Source: Virgisporangium aliadipatigenens (GTDB lineage: Bacteria; Actinomycetota; Actinomycetes; Mycobacteriales; Micromonosporaceae). From it: DNA of 64,000 nt. This document shows, one piece after another, positions 9,402-18,691 of this stretch. The stretch lies in assembly GCF_016863615.1 (NCBI RefSeq), contig NZ_BOPF01000033.1, positions 1 through 64,000 on the forward strand. Direction: 5' to 3'. Made by a program: the position numbers and the translations under genes. Position 1 is the first letter of the stretch; each line of letters begins with the position of its first letter. The notes beneath the pieces are model-generated. The model did no database searches. It saw nothing but the letters and a program-made list of their open reading frames with translations, and was not told the DNA's origin.

Positions 9402-11882
9402 CTAGATGGTGCAGGAGACCCTGAGGGCACCGTCCTCCGACGGGGCGAACGAAACGGCGTTGAGGTGCCCGGCTGCCCGCAGATCGGGCAAAGCGTCCTG
9501 AATGTGGCCGAGATCCGTTGCGGGGCCGATGATCCGGGCCGCGAGGACCGGAGTGCGCATCGACACCTTTCGCTCGGACTTGGCCCGCCGCACCTGGCTG
9601 AGCGCACCGGCGACGGCTGCGAACACCGCCGGTTCCCCCGGAAAGTGCTCGGTCGGCCACGGAGCCCGATGGATCGATCCCTCCCGCCACCACGACCACA
9701 CCTCTTCTGTGGCGTACGGCAGGAACGGCGCGAACAACCGCAACATCACCGAAAGGGCCGAGTGCAGGGCCGAACGGGCTGACTCGTCGCCCGAGTAGGC
9801 CCGCTCCTTTACCAGTTCGATGTAGTCGTCGCAGAACGTCCAGAAGAACCGCTCCGTCCCGGCGAGCGCACTCGTGTGGTCGTACGCGTCGAAGGCCGCC
9901 GTCGCCGCATCGACCACAGTGGACAGTTCGGCCAGCATCGAACGGTCGAGCGGAGCCGTCACCGGCGCGTCGGAGTGCCCGAAGCCCAGCACGAACCGGG
10001 ACGCGTTGAGCACCTTGGTGGCGAGCCGCCGGCCGATGCGCATCTGGCCCTCGTCGAACGCCAGGTCGGCGCCGGGCCGGCCCTGTGCCGCCCAGTAGCG
10101 CACGGCGTCGGAGCCGTAGCGTTCGAGGTGACCGGTGGGCGTGACGGCGTTGCCCAGCGACTTGCCGATCTTCTTCCGGTCGGGATCGAGGATCCAGCCG
10201 GAGATGACGGCCCGGCGCCAGGGCAGCACACCGTGCTCCAGATGGGCCCGCACGACGGTGCCGAAGAGCCAGGTCCGGATGATCTCGTGTGCCTGCGGGC
10301 GCAGGTCGTACGGGAACACCTTCGCGAAGAGCGCGGGATCCCGTTCCCAGCCGCCGGCGATCTGCGGCGTGAGCGACGAGGTGGCCCAGGTGTCCATCAC
10401 GTCGCGTTCGGCCGCGAAGCCGCCCGGCTTGCCGCGCTGCGCCTCGGTGTAGCCGTCCGGCACGTCGGTCGTCGGGTCCACCGGCAGGCGGCTCTCGTCC
10501 GGCGTCAACGGGCGGCCGTGCTCCACCGTGCCGTCCGCGGAGATCGGGTACCACACGGGGAACGGCACGCCGAAGAAGCGCTGCCGGCTGATCAGCCAGT
10601 CGCCGGTGAGCCCGCCGACCCAGTGGTCGTACCGGTGCCGCATGTGCGCCGGGATCCATTCGAGGTCGCCGCCGCGTTCCAGCAGCGCGGCGCGCAGGGC
10701 GTTGTCCCGGCCGCCGTTGCGGATGTACCACTGGCGCGACGTCACGATCTCCAGCGGCGCGGCGCCCTTCTCGTAGTACTTCACCTGATGGCGCACCGGG
10801 TACGGCTCACCGACGAGGTCGCCGCGGTCGCGGAGGCGTTCCACGATGGCGCGGCGGGCCTGCTGCGGGGTGAGGCCGGCGAGCGGCGCGTAGGCGCGAC
10901 CGTCCACATCGGACGGTGCTGTGGCGAGGAACCGCCCGTCCCGTCCGATCACCACGCGGGTGTCCAGGTCGAGATCCCGCCACCACGTCACGTCCGTCAG
11001 GTCGCCGAACGTGCACACCATCACGAGTCCCGTACCCTTGGCCGGATCGGCGGCCGGATGCGCGAAGACGGGCACCGAAACGCCGAAGATGGGCGTCCTC
11101 ACAAACGATCCCACGAGCGACGCGTACCGCTCGTCGGACGGATGGCACACCACCGCCACGCAGGCCGGCAGCAATTCGGGCCGGGTGGTGTCGATCTCAA
11201 GGAAACCCGAGGCGGCGCCGAAGCGCAGCCGGTGCATGGCGCCCGAGGACTCCCGGTCCTCCAACTCGGCCTGGGCCACCGCCGTCCCGAACGTGACGTC
11301 CCACAGCGTCGGCGCCTCGGCCAGGTACGCCTCGCCCCGCGCCAGGTTGCGCAGGAACGCCCGCTGCGACGCCGCCCGCGCCACGTCACCGATCGTCGTG
11401 TAGGTCAGCGACCAGTCCACGGAGAGCCCGAGCGTGCGCCACAACTCCTCGAACGCCTTCTCGTCCAGGGCGGTCATCTGTTCGCAGATCTCGATGAAGT
11501 TGCGCCGGGACACCGGCCCGCTCGGGTTTTCCAGGCCCGGCACGTAGGGGAGCGTGGGATCGCAGCGCACCTTGAAGAAGTTCTCCACGCGGCGCTCGGT
11601 GGGCAGGCCGTTGTCGTCCCAGCCCATCGGGTAGAACACGGCCTTGCCGCGCATCCGCTGGTAGCGGGCCACGAGGTCGGTGTGCGTGAACGAGAACACG
11701 TGCCCCACGTGCAGCACGCCGGATACGGAGGGCGGGGGAGTGTCGATGGCGTATACGTCCGCCCGGTCAGCCGACCGGTCGAACGCGTACGTCCCTTCCT
11801 CCTGCCACCTGCGCGCCCACTTCTCCTCCAGCCCGGCAAGCTCCGGGCGGGCGGGGACGGCGCGCTGCACCGTATCCGTCAT
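9402..11882 (-). CDS. valS: Valyl-tRNA synthetase-like protein, divergent type
   Basis: The 826-residue protein has class I synthetase architecture: the nucleotide-binding half begins with PPPSVSGVLHVGH (HIGH signature as HVGH, about residues 50-62), GWDDNGLPTERRVEN follows, an editing domain occupies roughly 190-370, and the anticodon-binding region (ASRFVLGF, RFFWTFCDDYIELVKER) lies in the last 250 residues. It resembles the shorter 'type 2' ValS that lacks the C-terminal coiled coil. The KMSKS position reads DPDRKKIGKSLGN, so M and S are replaced by I and G. Whether this is the only ValRS, an accessory copy or a specialised enzyme cannot be told from one window. Start ATG at 11882. Confidence 0.8.
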   Translation of the reverse strand: MTDTVQRAVPARPELAGLEEKWARRWQEEGTYAFDRSADRADVYAIDTPPPSVSGVLHVGHVFSFTHTDLVARYQRMRGKAVFYPMGWDDNGLPTERRVENFFKVRCDPTLPYVPGLENPSGPVSRRNFIEICEQMTALDEKAFEELWRTLGLSVDWSLTYTTIGDVARAASQRAFLRNLARGEAYLAEAPTLWDVTFGTAVAQAELEDRESSGAMHRLRFGAASGFLEIDTTRPELLPACVAVVCHPSDERYASLVGSFVRTPIFGVSVPVFAHPAADPAKGTGLVMVCTFGDLTDVTWWRDLDLDTRVVIGRDGRFLATAPSDVDGRAYAPLAGLTPQQARRAIVERLRDRGDLVGEPYPVRHQVKYYEKGAAPLEIVTSRQWYIRNGGRDNALRAALLERGGDLEWIPAHMRHRYDHWVGGLTGDWLISRQRFFGVPFPVWYPISADGTVEHGRPLTPDESRLPVDPTTDVPDGYTEAQRGKPGGFAAERDVMDTWATSSLTPQIAGGWERDPALFAKVFPYDLRPQAHEIIRTWLFGTVVRAHLEHGVLPWRRAVISGWILDPDRKKIGKSLGNAVTPTGHLERYGSDAVRYWAAQGRPGADLAFDEGQMRIGRRLATKVLNASRFVLGFGHSDAPVTAPLDRSMLAELSTVVDAATAAFDAYDHTSALAGTERFFWTFCDDYIELVKERAYSGDESARSALHSALSVMLRLFAPFLPYATEEVWSWWREGSIHRAPWPTEHFPGEPAVFAAVAGALSQVRRAKSERKVSMRTPVLAARIIGPATDLGHIQDALPDLRAAGHLNAVSFAPSEDGALRVSCTI

Positions 11883-11900
11883 GCATCGATGCTAGACACC

Positions 11901-12413
11901 TCACACGAGGCGCTGCGCCCCATTACTCGGGTGGCTCTCGTGGTCGAGCAGCCAGCGCTTGACCGGCAGCCCCCAGCGGAAGCCGCCGAGCGTGCCGTCC
12001 GTGCGGATGATCCGGTGGCAGGGCACGAAGAGCGCCGCCGCGTTGCGCGCGCAGGCCATCGCCGCGGCCCTTACCGCCGCCGGGTTTCCGGCCCGCGCCG
12101 CCAGTTCCGTATAGGTGACCGGGACGCCGGGGTCGACCCTGCGGAGCGCGTCCCAGGCCGTGCTCAGGAAGGGGCCGCCGCGCTGGCGGACCGGGATGTC
12201 GTCGACCGCGCCGAGATCGCCGTCGTGGTAGGCGATGACCGCTTTCGTGAACTGTCCGAGCTCGGCCCGCTGCTCCGGCTGTGCCGTCGCGGTGTTGAGG
12301 TGCAGCAGATCGTCCACTGTGGACGTCCAGCCGCTCGCCAGGACCGCCTCGTCGTCGACCACGAGAGTGAACGGGCCGGCGGGGGTGTCCACTGTGGACA
12401 TGTAGGTGTTCAT
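11901..12413 (-). CDS. ogt: Methylated-DNA--protein-cysteine methyltransferase
   Basis: The 170-residue product is an Ogt/AGT suicide enzyme that moves the methyl group from O6-methylguanine to its own cysteine. The acceptor motif VPCHRIIR is present with Cys132, and the helix-turn-helix region ahead of it (VTYTELAARAGNPAAVRAAAMACARN) contains the arginine-finger context. The ATG at 12413 overlaps the alkA stop by 4 nt, so it is translated from the same message as the upstream glycosylase, forming an alkylation-repair operon. Length is typical. The gene has no N-terminal Ada domain; that part is in the partner gene. Confidence 0.93.
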   Translation of the reverse strand: MNTYMSTVDTPAGPFTLVVDDEAVLASGWTSTVDDLLHLNTATAQPEQRAELGQFTKAVIAYHDGDLGAVDDIPVRQRGGPFLSTAWDALRRVDPGVPVTYTELAARAGNPAAVRAAAMACARNAAALFVPCHRIIRTDGTLGGFRWGLPVKRWLLDHESHPSNGAQRLV

Positions 12414-13801
12414 GCGTGCCTCCAGAGGCGGATGACGGCGTAGGAACGCCACGGGCGCCAGCGTTCGGCGTGGGCCGCGAGGCGCTTGGGGTCGGACGGG
12501 AGGCCCAGCGCGGCCGCGCCGCGGCGCACTCCCAGGTCGGTGGGCAGGAAGACGTCGGGGTCGCCGAGTGCGCGCAACGCGATGTAGTCGGTGGTCCACG
12601 ACCCGACGCCGGGCAGGTCCAGCAGTGCCGCGCGCACCTCGTCGCGATCGCCGCCGCCGTCGAGGTCCAACCCGTCGCCGACCGCTGCCGCGAGCGCCCG
12701 CAGGGTGCCCCGGCGCGCGGTCGGCATGGCGAAAGCGTTGTCCGGCAGGGCGAGCAGCCCCGCCGCGTCCGGGAACGCGCCGCCGGCCGCCACGACGAGC
12801 TTCGACAGCACCGTGCGCGCCGACGCGACGGAGACCTGCTGCCCGACCACCGCGCGGACCGCGATCTCCAGCCCGTCGGTCGCCCCGGGCGAGCGCACGC
12901 CGGGGTTCTTGCGCACCTCCTCCGCCAGCGTGGGGTCGGCGGCCAGGACCTCGTCGATCGCCTCCGGGTCGGCGTCGAGGTCGAGCAGGCGCCGGCAGCG
13001 GCTCACGGCCGGCGCGAGGTCACGGACGTCGGCGAGGGTGAGTTCGGCGTTCACGTAGCCCGGAACGGGTTTCAGGGTCACCGATGCCACCCCGTGCGGC
13101 AGGCGCATCGTGCGCGTGTACGTGTCGCCGTCGCGGGCGTCGATTCCCGGCACCGTGCGGTGTCCCAGGAAGTCCAGCAGCGCGTCCGCGTGCAGCGGCG
13201 CCCGGTACGGCAGCCGCAGCCGTAGCGCGCCCCCGGCCGGCGCGGCCTTCTCCCGCAGCTGCGAGGGCGCCCGCCCGTAGATCTCCCGGATCGTGTCGTT
13301 GAACTGCCGCACGCTCCCGAACCCCGACGCGAACGCCACGTCGGCCAGCCCGAGCGTGGTCGTCTCGATGAGGATCCGCGCCGTCTGTGCCCGTTGCGCG
13401 CGGGCCAGCGCGATGGGGCCGGCGCCGAGTTCGGCGGTGAGCAGGCGGTGCAGGTGGCGTTCGGTGTAGCCGAGGCGTGCGGCCAGTCCGGGGACACCGG
13501 ACCGGTCGACGACCCCGTCGGCGATGAGCCGGACCGCGCGGGCCACCACGTCGGCGCGGACGTTCCACTCCGGGGAGCCCGGGGCCGCGTCGGGCCGGCA
13601 GCGCAGGCAGGCGCGGAAGCCCTCGCGCTGCGCGGCTGCCGCGCTCGGCAGGAAGCGCACGTTCTCCCGCTTGGGCATGAGCGCCGGGCAGGAGGGCCGG
13701 CAGTAGATGCGGGTGCTCGTGACGGCCGTGAAGAAGAAGCCGTCGAAGCGTCCGTCGCGGGTGGCGGCCGCCCGGTAGCAGCGTTCGAAGTCCAGCTCCA
13801 T
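12410..13801 (-). CDS. alkA: Ada-type regulator fused to AlkA 3-methyladenine glycosylase
   Basis: The 463-residue protein joins three parts. The N-terminal Ada domain carries the four zinc cysteines at 34, 38, 65 and 68, of which Cys34 (IYCRPSC) corresponds to the methylphosphotriester acceptor. An AraC helix-turn-helix follows (about 85-185, QFNDTIREIYGRAPSQLR). The rest is AlkA, with an N-terminal beta domain and the HhH-GPD core LPGVGSWTTDYIALRALGD and catalytic Asp422 in PTDLGV. Such fusions both sense alkylation and excise alkylated bases, and likely activate their own operon with ogt, which overlaps by 4 nt. It diverges from the sigma-factor gene with 123 bp between starts. Confidence 0.93.
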   Translation of the reverse strand: MELDFERCYRAAATRDGRFDGFFFTAVTSTRIYCRPSCPALMPKRENVRFLPSAAAAQREGFRACLRCRPDAAPGSPEWNVRADVVARAVRLIADGVVDRSGVPGLAARLGYTERHLHRLLTAELGAGPIALARAQRAQTARILIETTTLGLADVAFASGFGSVRQFNDTIREIYGRAPSQLREKAAPAGGALRLRLPYRAPLHADALLDFLGHRTVPGIDARDGDTYTRTMRLPHGVASVTLKPVPGYVNAELTLADVRDLAPAVSRCRRLLDLDADPEAIDEVLAADPTLAEEVRKNPGVRSPGATDGLEIAVRAVVGQQVSVASARTVLSKLVVAAGGAFPDAAGLLALPDNAFAMPTARRGTLRALAAAVGDGLDLDGGGDRDEVRAALLDLPGVGSWTTDYIALRALGDPDVFLPTDLGVRRGAAALGLPSDPKRLAAHAERWRPWRSYAVIRLWRHA

Positions 13802-13924
13802 GCCGTCGATCCTGCTCCCGTGACCCGCCGAATGCTGGCGGTTTTCGGACCTCAGGATTTCGGCATCACCGCGCAGCGGATCGAGCCGCTTTCGCGTTTA
13901 AGACTAGCGACGGAAGGGGGCTCG

Positions 13925-14422
13925 ATGGCGTTCGAGGAGTTCGCGGCGCACCGGCTGCCGGCGCTGCTGCGCTACGCGGTGCTGCTCACCGGCGACCGGG
14001 AGCTGGCCCGCGACCTCGTGCAGGAGGTGCTCACCAAGGCGCTGGTCCGCTGGCGCCGCATCGAACGCCTCGACGACCCCTACGCGTACGTGCGCGCCAT
14101 GACGACCAACGCGTACCTGTCGATCCTGCGCCGCCGCCGGCTCCCGACGGTCGCGCTGACCTACGAGGCGCTCGACGGGCCGCGCGCACCCGCCGCCCCC
14201 GATCCGGTCGTGGCACTGCACGATCGCGCCGAACTGTGGCAGCGGCTGACCGGCCTGCCCCGCAAGCAGCGCGCCGTGCTGGTGCTGCGCTACTACGAGG
14301 GGCTCACCGACAACGAGATCGCCGAGGTGTTGCACTGCCGGCCGTCGAGCGTGCGGGCGTTCGCGGCGCGGGGGTTGGCCACGCTGCGCGCCGGGCTGGT
14401 CCACGAGGGGAGGACCCCATGA
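13925..14422 (+). CDS. SigE-family ECF RNA polymerase sigma factor
   Basis: The 165-residue product is a small extracytoplasmic-function sigma factor of the actinobacterial 'SigE family' type. Region 2 is at about 5-70 (LLRYAVLLTGDRELARDLVQEVLTKAL-type core) and region 4 at about 105-155 (LPRKQRAVLVLRYYEGLTDNEIAEVLHCRPSSVRAFAARGL). The ATG at 13925 is preceded by GGAAGGGGG. The downstream membrane-protein gene starts inside the stop codon (ATGA), the usual arrangement for a sigma factor and its controlling membrane partner. Its target genes are not visible here, though it lies back-to-back with the alkylation-repair operon. Confidence 0.92.
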   Translation: MAFEEFAAHRLPALLRYAVLLTGDRELARDLVQEVLTKALVRWRRIERLDDPYAYVRAMTTNAYLSILRRRRLPTVALTYEALDGPRAPAAPDPVVALHDRAELWQRLTGLPRKQRAVLVLRYYEGLTDNEIAEVLHCRPSSVRAFAARGLATLRAGLVHEGRTP

Positions 14423-15438
14423 CCGACAACCTGTCGCAGCTGATGACGGAGTTCGCCGACGATCTCGCCCCGTCGCCGGAGGGCATGCTCGAGCAGGCCC
14501 GTCGTGGGGCCCGTCGGGTGCGGCGCCGGCGGCGGATCACGGCGGTCGTGGTGGCCGTCCTGCTGGCCGCGGTCGTGGTGGTGCCGCTGCGCTTCCTGGG
14601 CGGCGGCGCATCGCGAACGCCGTACGTGACGCCGTCCCCGTCGCCCTCGGCGTTCTCGTGGTCCCGCGGCCCGTTGGAACTGAACGTCGAGCTGGCGCCA
14701 CGGGAGTACCTCATCATCGGGCGCGCGCAGAGCTACCGGTACGGCCGCGGCTACCTGACGGTGGTCGACCCGGGCGCCTTCGACCCCACGCCGCTGCTCG
14801 GCGGCGAGCCGGTCACGCTGGGGAACCGCACCGGCTATTACCTGTCCGACCCGCCGACCGACTCGGGCCCACGACTGGTGGCCCTGCGGGACCCCTCCGG
14901 CGCATGGCTCCTGGTGTCCGGCGAGGACCTGCGTGACGGCCTGCTGAACGCCGCCGCCCAGGTGCGCCTCGGGCCGCCGCGGCCGTTGGCGATGCCGTTC
15001 CGGCTGGGATACCGGCCACCGGGCATCGACGTCGGCACGGCGCGCGTCGACCTGGGGGGAGCGCCGGGGTGGGCGCAGACCAATCTCGGGTTCGGCGGCA
15101 GCGCGACCGCGCCGATCCCGTCGATGTTCGACTGGGGGCGGGAGGGTTCTCAGCTCATCGTCAACGTCTCGTCGCTGCCGGCGCCCCTGGAGGAGATGCT
15201 CCCCGACGAGCCGAACACCACCGTCGCGGGCCGGCCGGCGTGGTGGTACGAGCGGCCGGTCGGTCGGGTCAACGTCGGCCCGAAGGGTGCGCTCCTCGCG
15301 GTCCGCTTCCCGACCTGCCTCTTCACGGTGACGGTGCTGGACCGCGCCCGGTTCCCGCGGGCGGAATTGGAACGCATCGTTGCCGGCGCCGACGTCCGGG
15401 ACTGCCGCGACCGGTCCACCTGGGTGGCGCCGCTCTAG
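14419..15438 (+). CDS. Single-pass membrane protein, probable partner of the ECF sigma factor
   Basis: The 339-residue product has an N-terminal cytoplasmic part of about 40 residues ending in an Arg-rich stretch, one membrane span (about 41-60) and a large outside domain without cysteine-rich or enzymatic motifs I recognise. It overlaps the sigma gene by 4 nt and has a good ribosome site (GAGGGGAGGA). By position it is the candidate anti-sigma or co-sensor, but there is no classical zinc anti-sigma motif (HxxxCxxC), so the role is inference from context only. Confidence 0.75.
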   Translation: MTDNLSQLMTEFADDLAPSPEGMLEQARRGARRVRRRRRITAVVVAVLLAAVVVVPLRFLGGGASRTPYVTPSPSPSAFSWSRGPLELNVELAPREYLIIGRAQSYRYGRGYLTVVDPGAFDPTPLLGGEPVTLGNRTGYYLSDPPTDSGPRLVALRDPSGAWLLVSGEDLRDGLLNAAAQVRLGPPRPLAMPFRLGYRPPGIDVGTARVDLGGAPGWAQTNLGFGGSATAPIPSMFDWGREGSQLIVNVSSLPAPLEEMLPDEPNTTVAGRPAWWYERPVGRVNVGPKGALLAVRFPTCLFTVTVLDRARFPRAELERIVAGADVRDCRDRSTWVAPL

Positions 15439-15465
15439 AGAGACAGGCACCGATACCCTTCGGGC

Positions 15466-15948
15466 ATGCTGCGCAAGGTGATCGGCACGCTCCTTTTCGT
15501 AGTGCTCGTCGGCTTCGCGGCCGGCACCGCGTGGACCGCCGTCGGGCACCTGGACAAGGCGTGGCGGCTGGCCGACGCCGCCTGGCTGGGCGACTCCGGC
15601 GCGGTCGAGATAGCGGCCTGCGGCGAACCGGACGCCGACGTCGGCACGCGGGCCTGCACCGGCCGCTTCCGTGCGAAGGAAGCCGGCGGAGGCGATCCGA
15701 CCGTGCGGATCGACCTGTCCGAGGACGAGCCGCACGACCCGGGCGCCCGGGTGCCGGCCGTCGTCGGCGGCCTCGACGGCGATCGCGCCTACCCGGCCGG
15801 CGGCCCCGGTGCGTTCACCGTCGCCCTGCAGCTGATCCTGGCGGCGGTCATCGGGAGCGTCGGGTACGCGTGCGGATGGCTCGCCTACCGGCTGGCCAGG
15901 GAGCCGCGCATCTGGCTCCGTGACCGCTGGCGCGGGCGGCGTCCGTAG
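15466..15948 (+). CDS. Small membrane protein, unknown function
   Basis: The 160-residue product has two hydrophobic spans (about 4-28 and 120-145) enclosing an outside domain with two cysteines near residues 53 and 65 (AACGEP, RACTGR) that could form a disulfide, and a basic C-terminus. It lies 27 bp after the sigma-partner gene and its stop is followed within 11 bp by the ychF start, so it may belong to either unit. I do not recognise a family. Confidence 0.7.
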   Translation: MLRKVIGTLLFVVLVGFAAGTAWTAVGHLDKAWRLADAAWLGDSGAVEIAACGEPDADVGTRACTGRFRAKEAGGGDPTVRIDLSEDEPHDPGARVPAVVGGLDGDRAYPAGGPGAFTVALQLILAAVIGSVGYACGWLAYRLAREPRIWLRDRWRGRRP

Positions 15949-15958
15949 ACTCGCAGGC

Positions 15959-17047
<1,089 letters not shown>

Positions 17048-17103
17048 AGATTCTTATTTACGCGCGTCCGTCGTGGGCGCGACCGCCCGCGCGCACCGCT
17101 CCG

Positions 17104-17129
17104 GGCCGGGCCGCTTCGCGTGCCCGGCC
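17104..17129. terminator. GC-rich inverted repeat between convergent ychF and Nudix genes
   Basis: Arms GGCCGGGC (17104-17111) and GCCCGGCC (17122-17129) are perfect complements around a 10-nt loop that can itself pair (CGC/GCG). It lies between two convergent genes, so a bidirectional terminator is the simple reading. There is no U tract. Confidence 0.45.
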
Positions 17130-17158
17130 GCTCCGCTGCCGGCTGCGCGTGCAGTGGA

Positions 17159-17674
17159 CTACAGGCCGGCTCGTCTGATGGTCTCGGCCACGTTCGGCTG
17201 GGTCTGGGCCTTGGCCTCTTCGGCCGTGAGCCACCTCAGCTGCGCCTGCTCGTTCTCCGGGACGATCTCGTCGGGGGTGTAGGTCGCGAGCACGTAACGG
17301 ATGTCGGCGTGTTCGTGCGCCGGCTCGTCGCCCTTGGGCTTCACGGGGACGATCACCACATGCACGGGTGCGTCCGCGGGCCAGGGCTCGAGGTCCTTCA
17401 GCCCGGTCTCCTCGTGCGCCTCGCGCAGCGCCACGGCGAGCAGGTCGTCCTCGCCCTCGTCGGCGTGGCCGCCCACCTGCAGCCAGGCCTGCTGGCGTTC
17501 GTGCCAGCGCAGGAGCACCCGCGCGGTCGGCGGGTGGATGATCAGGGCCGACGCCGTCAGGTGCAGCGGGATGGAGCGGTGGAACGGGTCTTCGGTGGTG
17601 GCGAGCATCGCGCGGGTCCGGGCGAGGTCGGCGGCCTCGGTCTCGTCGCGAGCGATGTATCCGGAAAGGAGCAT
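17159..17674 (-). CDS. Nudix hydrolase
   Basis: The 171-residue product has one Nudix box at about residues 69-92 (GGH...REAHEETGL) with the catalytic REAHEE core, preceded by a typical beta strand (ALIIHPPTARVLLRWH). Nudix enzymes hydrolyse a nucleoside diphosphate linked to another group; the substrate cannot be told from the sequence. The GGHxDxGE form resembles the subfamily that includes IPP isomerase-like and YfcD-like enzymes. It is convergent with ychF and follows the pterin-dehydratase-like gene by 21 bp. Confidence 0.88.
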   Translation of the reverse strand: MLLSGYIARDETEAADLARTRAMLATTEDPFHRSIPLHLTASALIIHPPTARVLLRWHERQQAWLQVGGHADEGEDDLLAVALREAHEETGLKDLEPWPADAPVHVVIVPVKPKGDEPAHEHADIRYVLATYTPDEIVPENEQAQLRWLTAEEAKAQTQPNVAETIRRAGL

Positions 17675-17695
17675 CCGGCCAGGTTATGCGAAGAG

Positions 17696-18007
17696 CTAGG
17701 CAACTCCGGTGATACGGCGGTACATGTCCTCGATCCGGGCGGCTAAAGCAACCTCGCCTTCGGAGAGATCCTCTCCGTGGGCGCTGCGCAGGCTGATCTG
17801 CGTGGCGCCGTCGAGCCGGCGGATGTGCGGCCGAAGCTGGTGGGCGTCGGCGGCGACCTTGATCTGCTCGGTGAGTGCGGCGTGTTGATGGTCGTCGAGA
17901 CGGAGGGTCCGGCGAATCTCCTGCTTCTCCCGGGTCCAGCCCTGCAGTAGGGCGAACGCGTCGGTCAGATAGTTTCGCTGCTCTCTGCTGCCCCAACGAG
18001 CACGCAT
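17696..18007 (-). CDS. Pterin-4a-carbinolamine-dehydratase-like protein lacking the catalytic histidine pair
   Basis: The 103-residue product matches the PCD fold pattern: LLQGWT...RTLRLDD near the start, a central helix (AALTEQIKVAADAH) and the C-terminal LSEGEVALAARIEDMY. The family's catalytic NHHP segment is replaced by AHQLRPHI, so dehydratase activity is doubtful. The ATG at 18007 follows GGGGGTGG; the open frame continues upstream but without similarity. It could be a structural or regulatory relative of DCoH. A canonical copy lies at 27325-27600. Confidence 0.62.
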   Translation of the reverse strand: MRARWGSREQRNYLTDAFALLQGWTREKQEIRRTLRLDDHQHAALTEQIKVAADAHQLRPHIRRLDGATQISLRSAHGEDLSEGEVALAARIEDMYRRITGVA

Positions 18008-18212
18008 CGCCACCCCCTGTTTCGGCGTCGTTGCCGGCTTGTGGCCATTTCGAAGCCGCGCTGTCATCATTCGCTCAAGGCCATCCTTCCCGAACAGCAG
18101 GGAAACTGTCCACGCCCACAATTCCCCCGTCTGGTGACCTACGGGACGTAGGCGTGCACCTCTTCTTCGCTTAGTTCTGGCACTGTTGACCGCCGTGTAC
18201 ATTGAACGGCCG

Positions 18213-18614
18213 ATGCCTGGACTGATTGTTGGAGCCGCGATCATCGTCGATGGCCGTGTGCTCGCGTGCGAACGTGCGGATCCGCCCGAAATGGCCGGTC
18301 GCTGGGAGTTCCCCGGCGGGAAGGTCGAGCCGGGTGAATCCGACGTCGACGCGCTCGTCAGAGAATGCGAAGAGGAACTGGCCGTGACCGTGGAGGTCGG
18401 CGAGCGTGTCGGCCCCGACGTTCCGGTCCGGGGCGGCCGACTGCTGCGGGTCTATCTCGCACGGCTGGTGGGTGACCAGGAGCCGCGCCTGATCGAGCAC
18501 TCCGCGCTGCGGTGGCTCTCCGCCGACGAGTTGGACGACGTGGTGTGGCTACCCGCCGACGCGCCCATCGTGGCGGCGCTGGCGCCGTTGCTGCCCCGCG
18601 TGAGCACTCCGTAG
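18213..18614 (+). CDS. mutT: MutT-type Nudix hydrolase
   Basis: The 133-residue product has the MutT layout: VGAAIIVDGRVLACERADPPEMAGRWEFPGGKVEPGES, then RECEEELAVTV, so the Nudix box is GGKVEPGE...RECEEELA. GRWEFPGGKVE is the typical MutT/8-oxo-(d)GTP diphosphatase signature, suggesting it cleans oxidised nucleotides from the pool. I chose the ATG at 18213, which gives the usual short N-terminus; an in-frame TTG at 18186 would add nine residues. It is divergent from the PCD-like gene. Confidence 0.85.
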   Translation: MPGLIVGAAIIVDGRVLACERADPPEMAGRWEFPGGKVEPGESDVDALVRECEEELAVTVEVGERVGPDVPVRGGRLLRVYLARLVGDQEPRLIEHSALRWLSADELDDVVWLPADAPIVAALAPLLPRVSTP

Positions 18615-18644
18615 CGGCGTCGAAGCGGTTCACCGAAAGCGCAA

Positions 18645-18675
18645 CCGCCGCCCACTCACGGGGAGTGGACGGCGG
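18645..18675. terminator. Hairpin between convergent mutT and sdhB
   Basis: Arms at 18645-18657 and 18663-18675 pair over 13 positions with one mismatch and a 5-nt loop. It sits between the mutT stop (18614) and the sdhB stop (18692) and probably ends both transcripts. There is no U tract. Confidence 0.65.
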
Positions 18676-18691
18676 CGGGTGACCTCGACGG

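Noticed and set aside
11883-11900. T-box riboswitch upstream of the valyl-tRNA synthetase
   Set aside because: Only 18 bp separate it from the upstream gene on the same strand, too short for a T-box leader.
9876-12443. An 855-codon frame on the plus strand opposite valS and ogt
   Set aside because: No domains; antisense to two clear genes.
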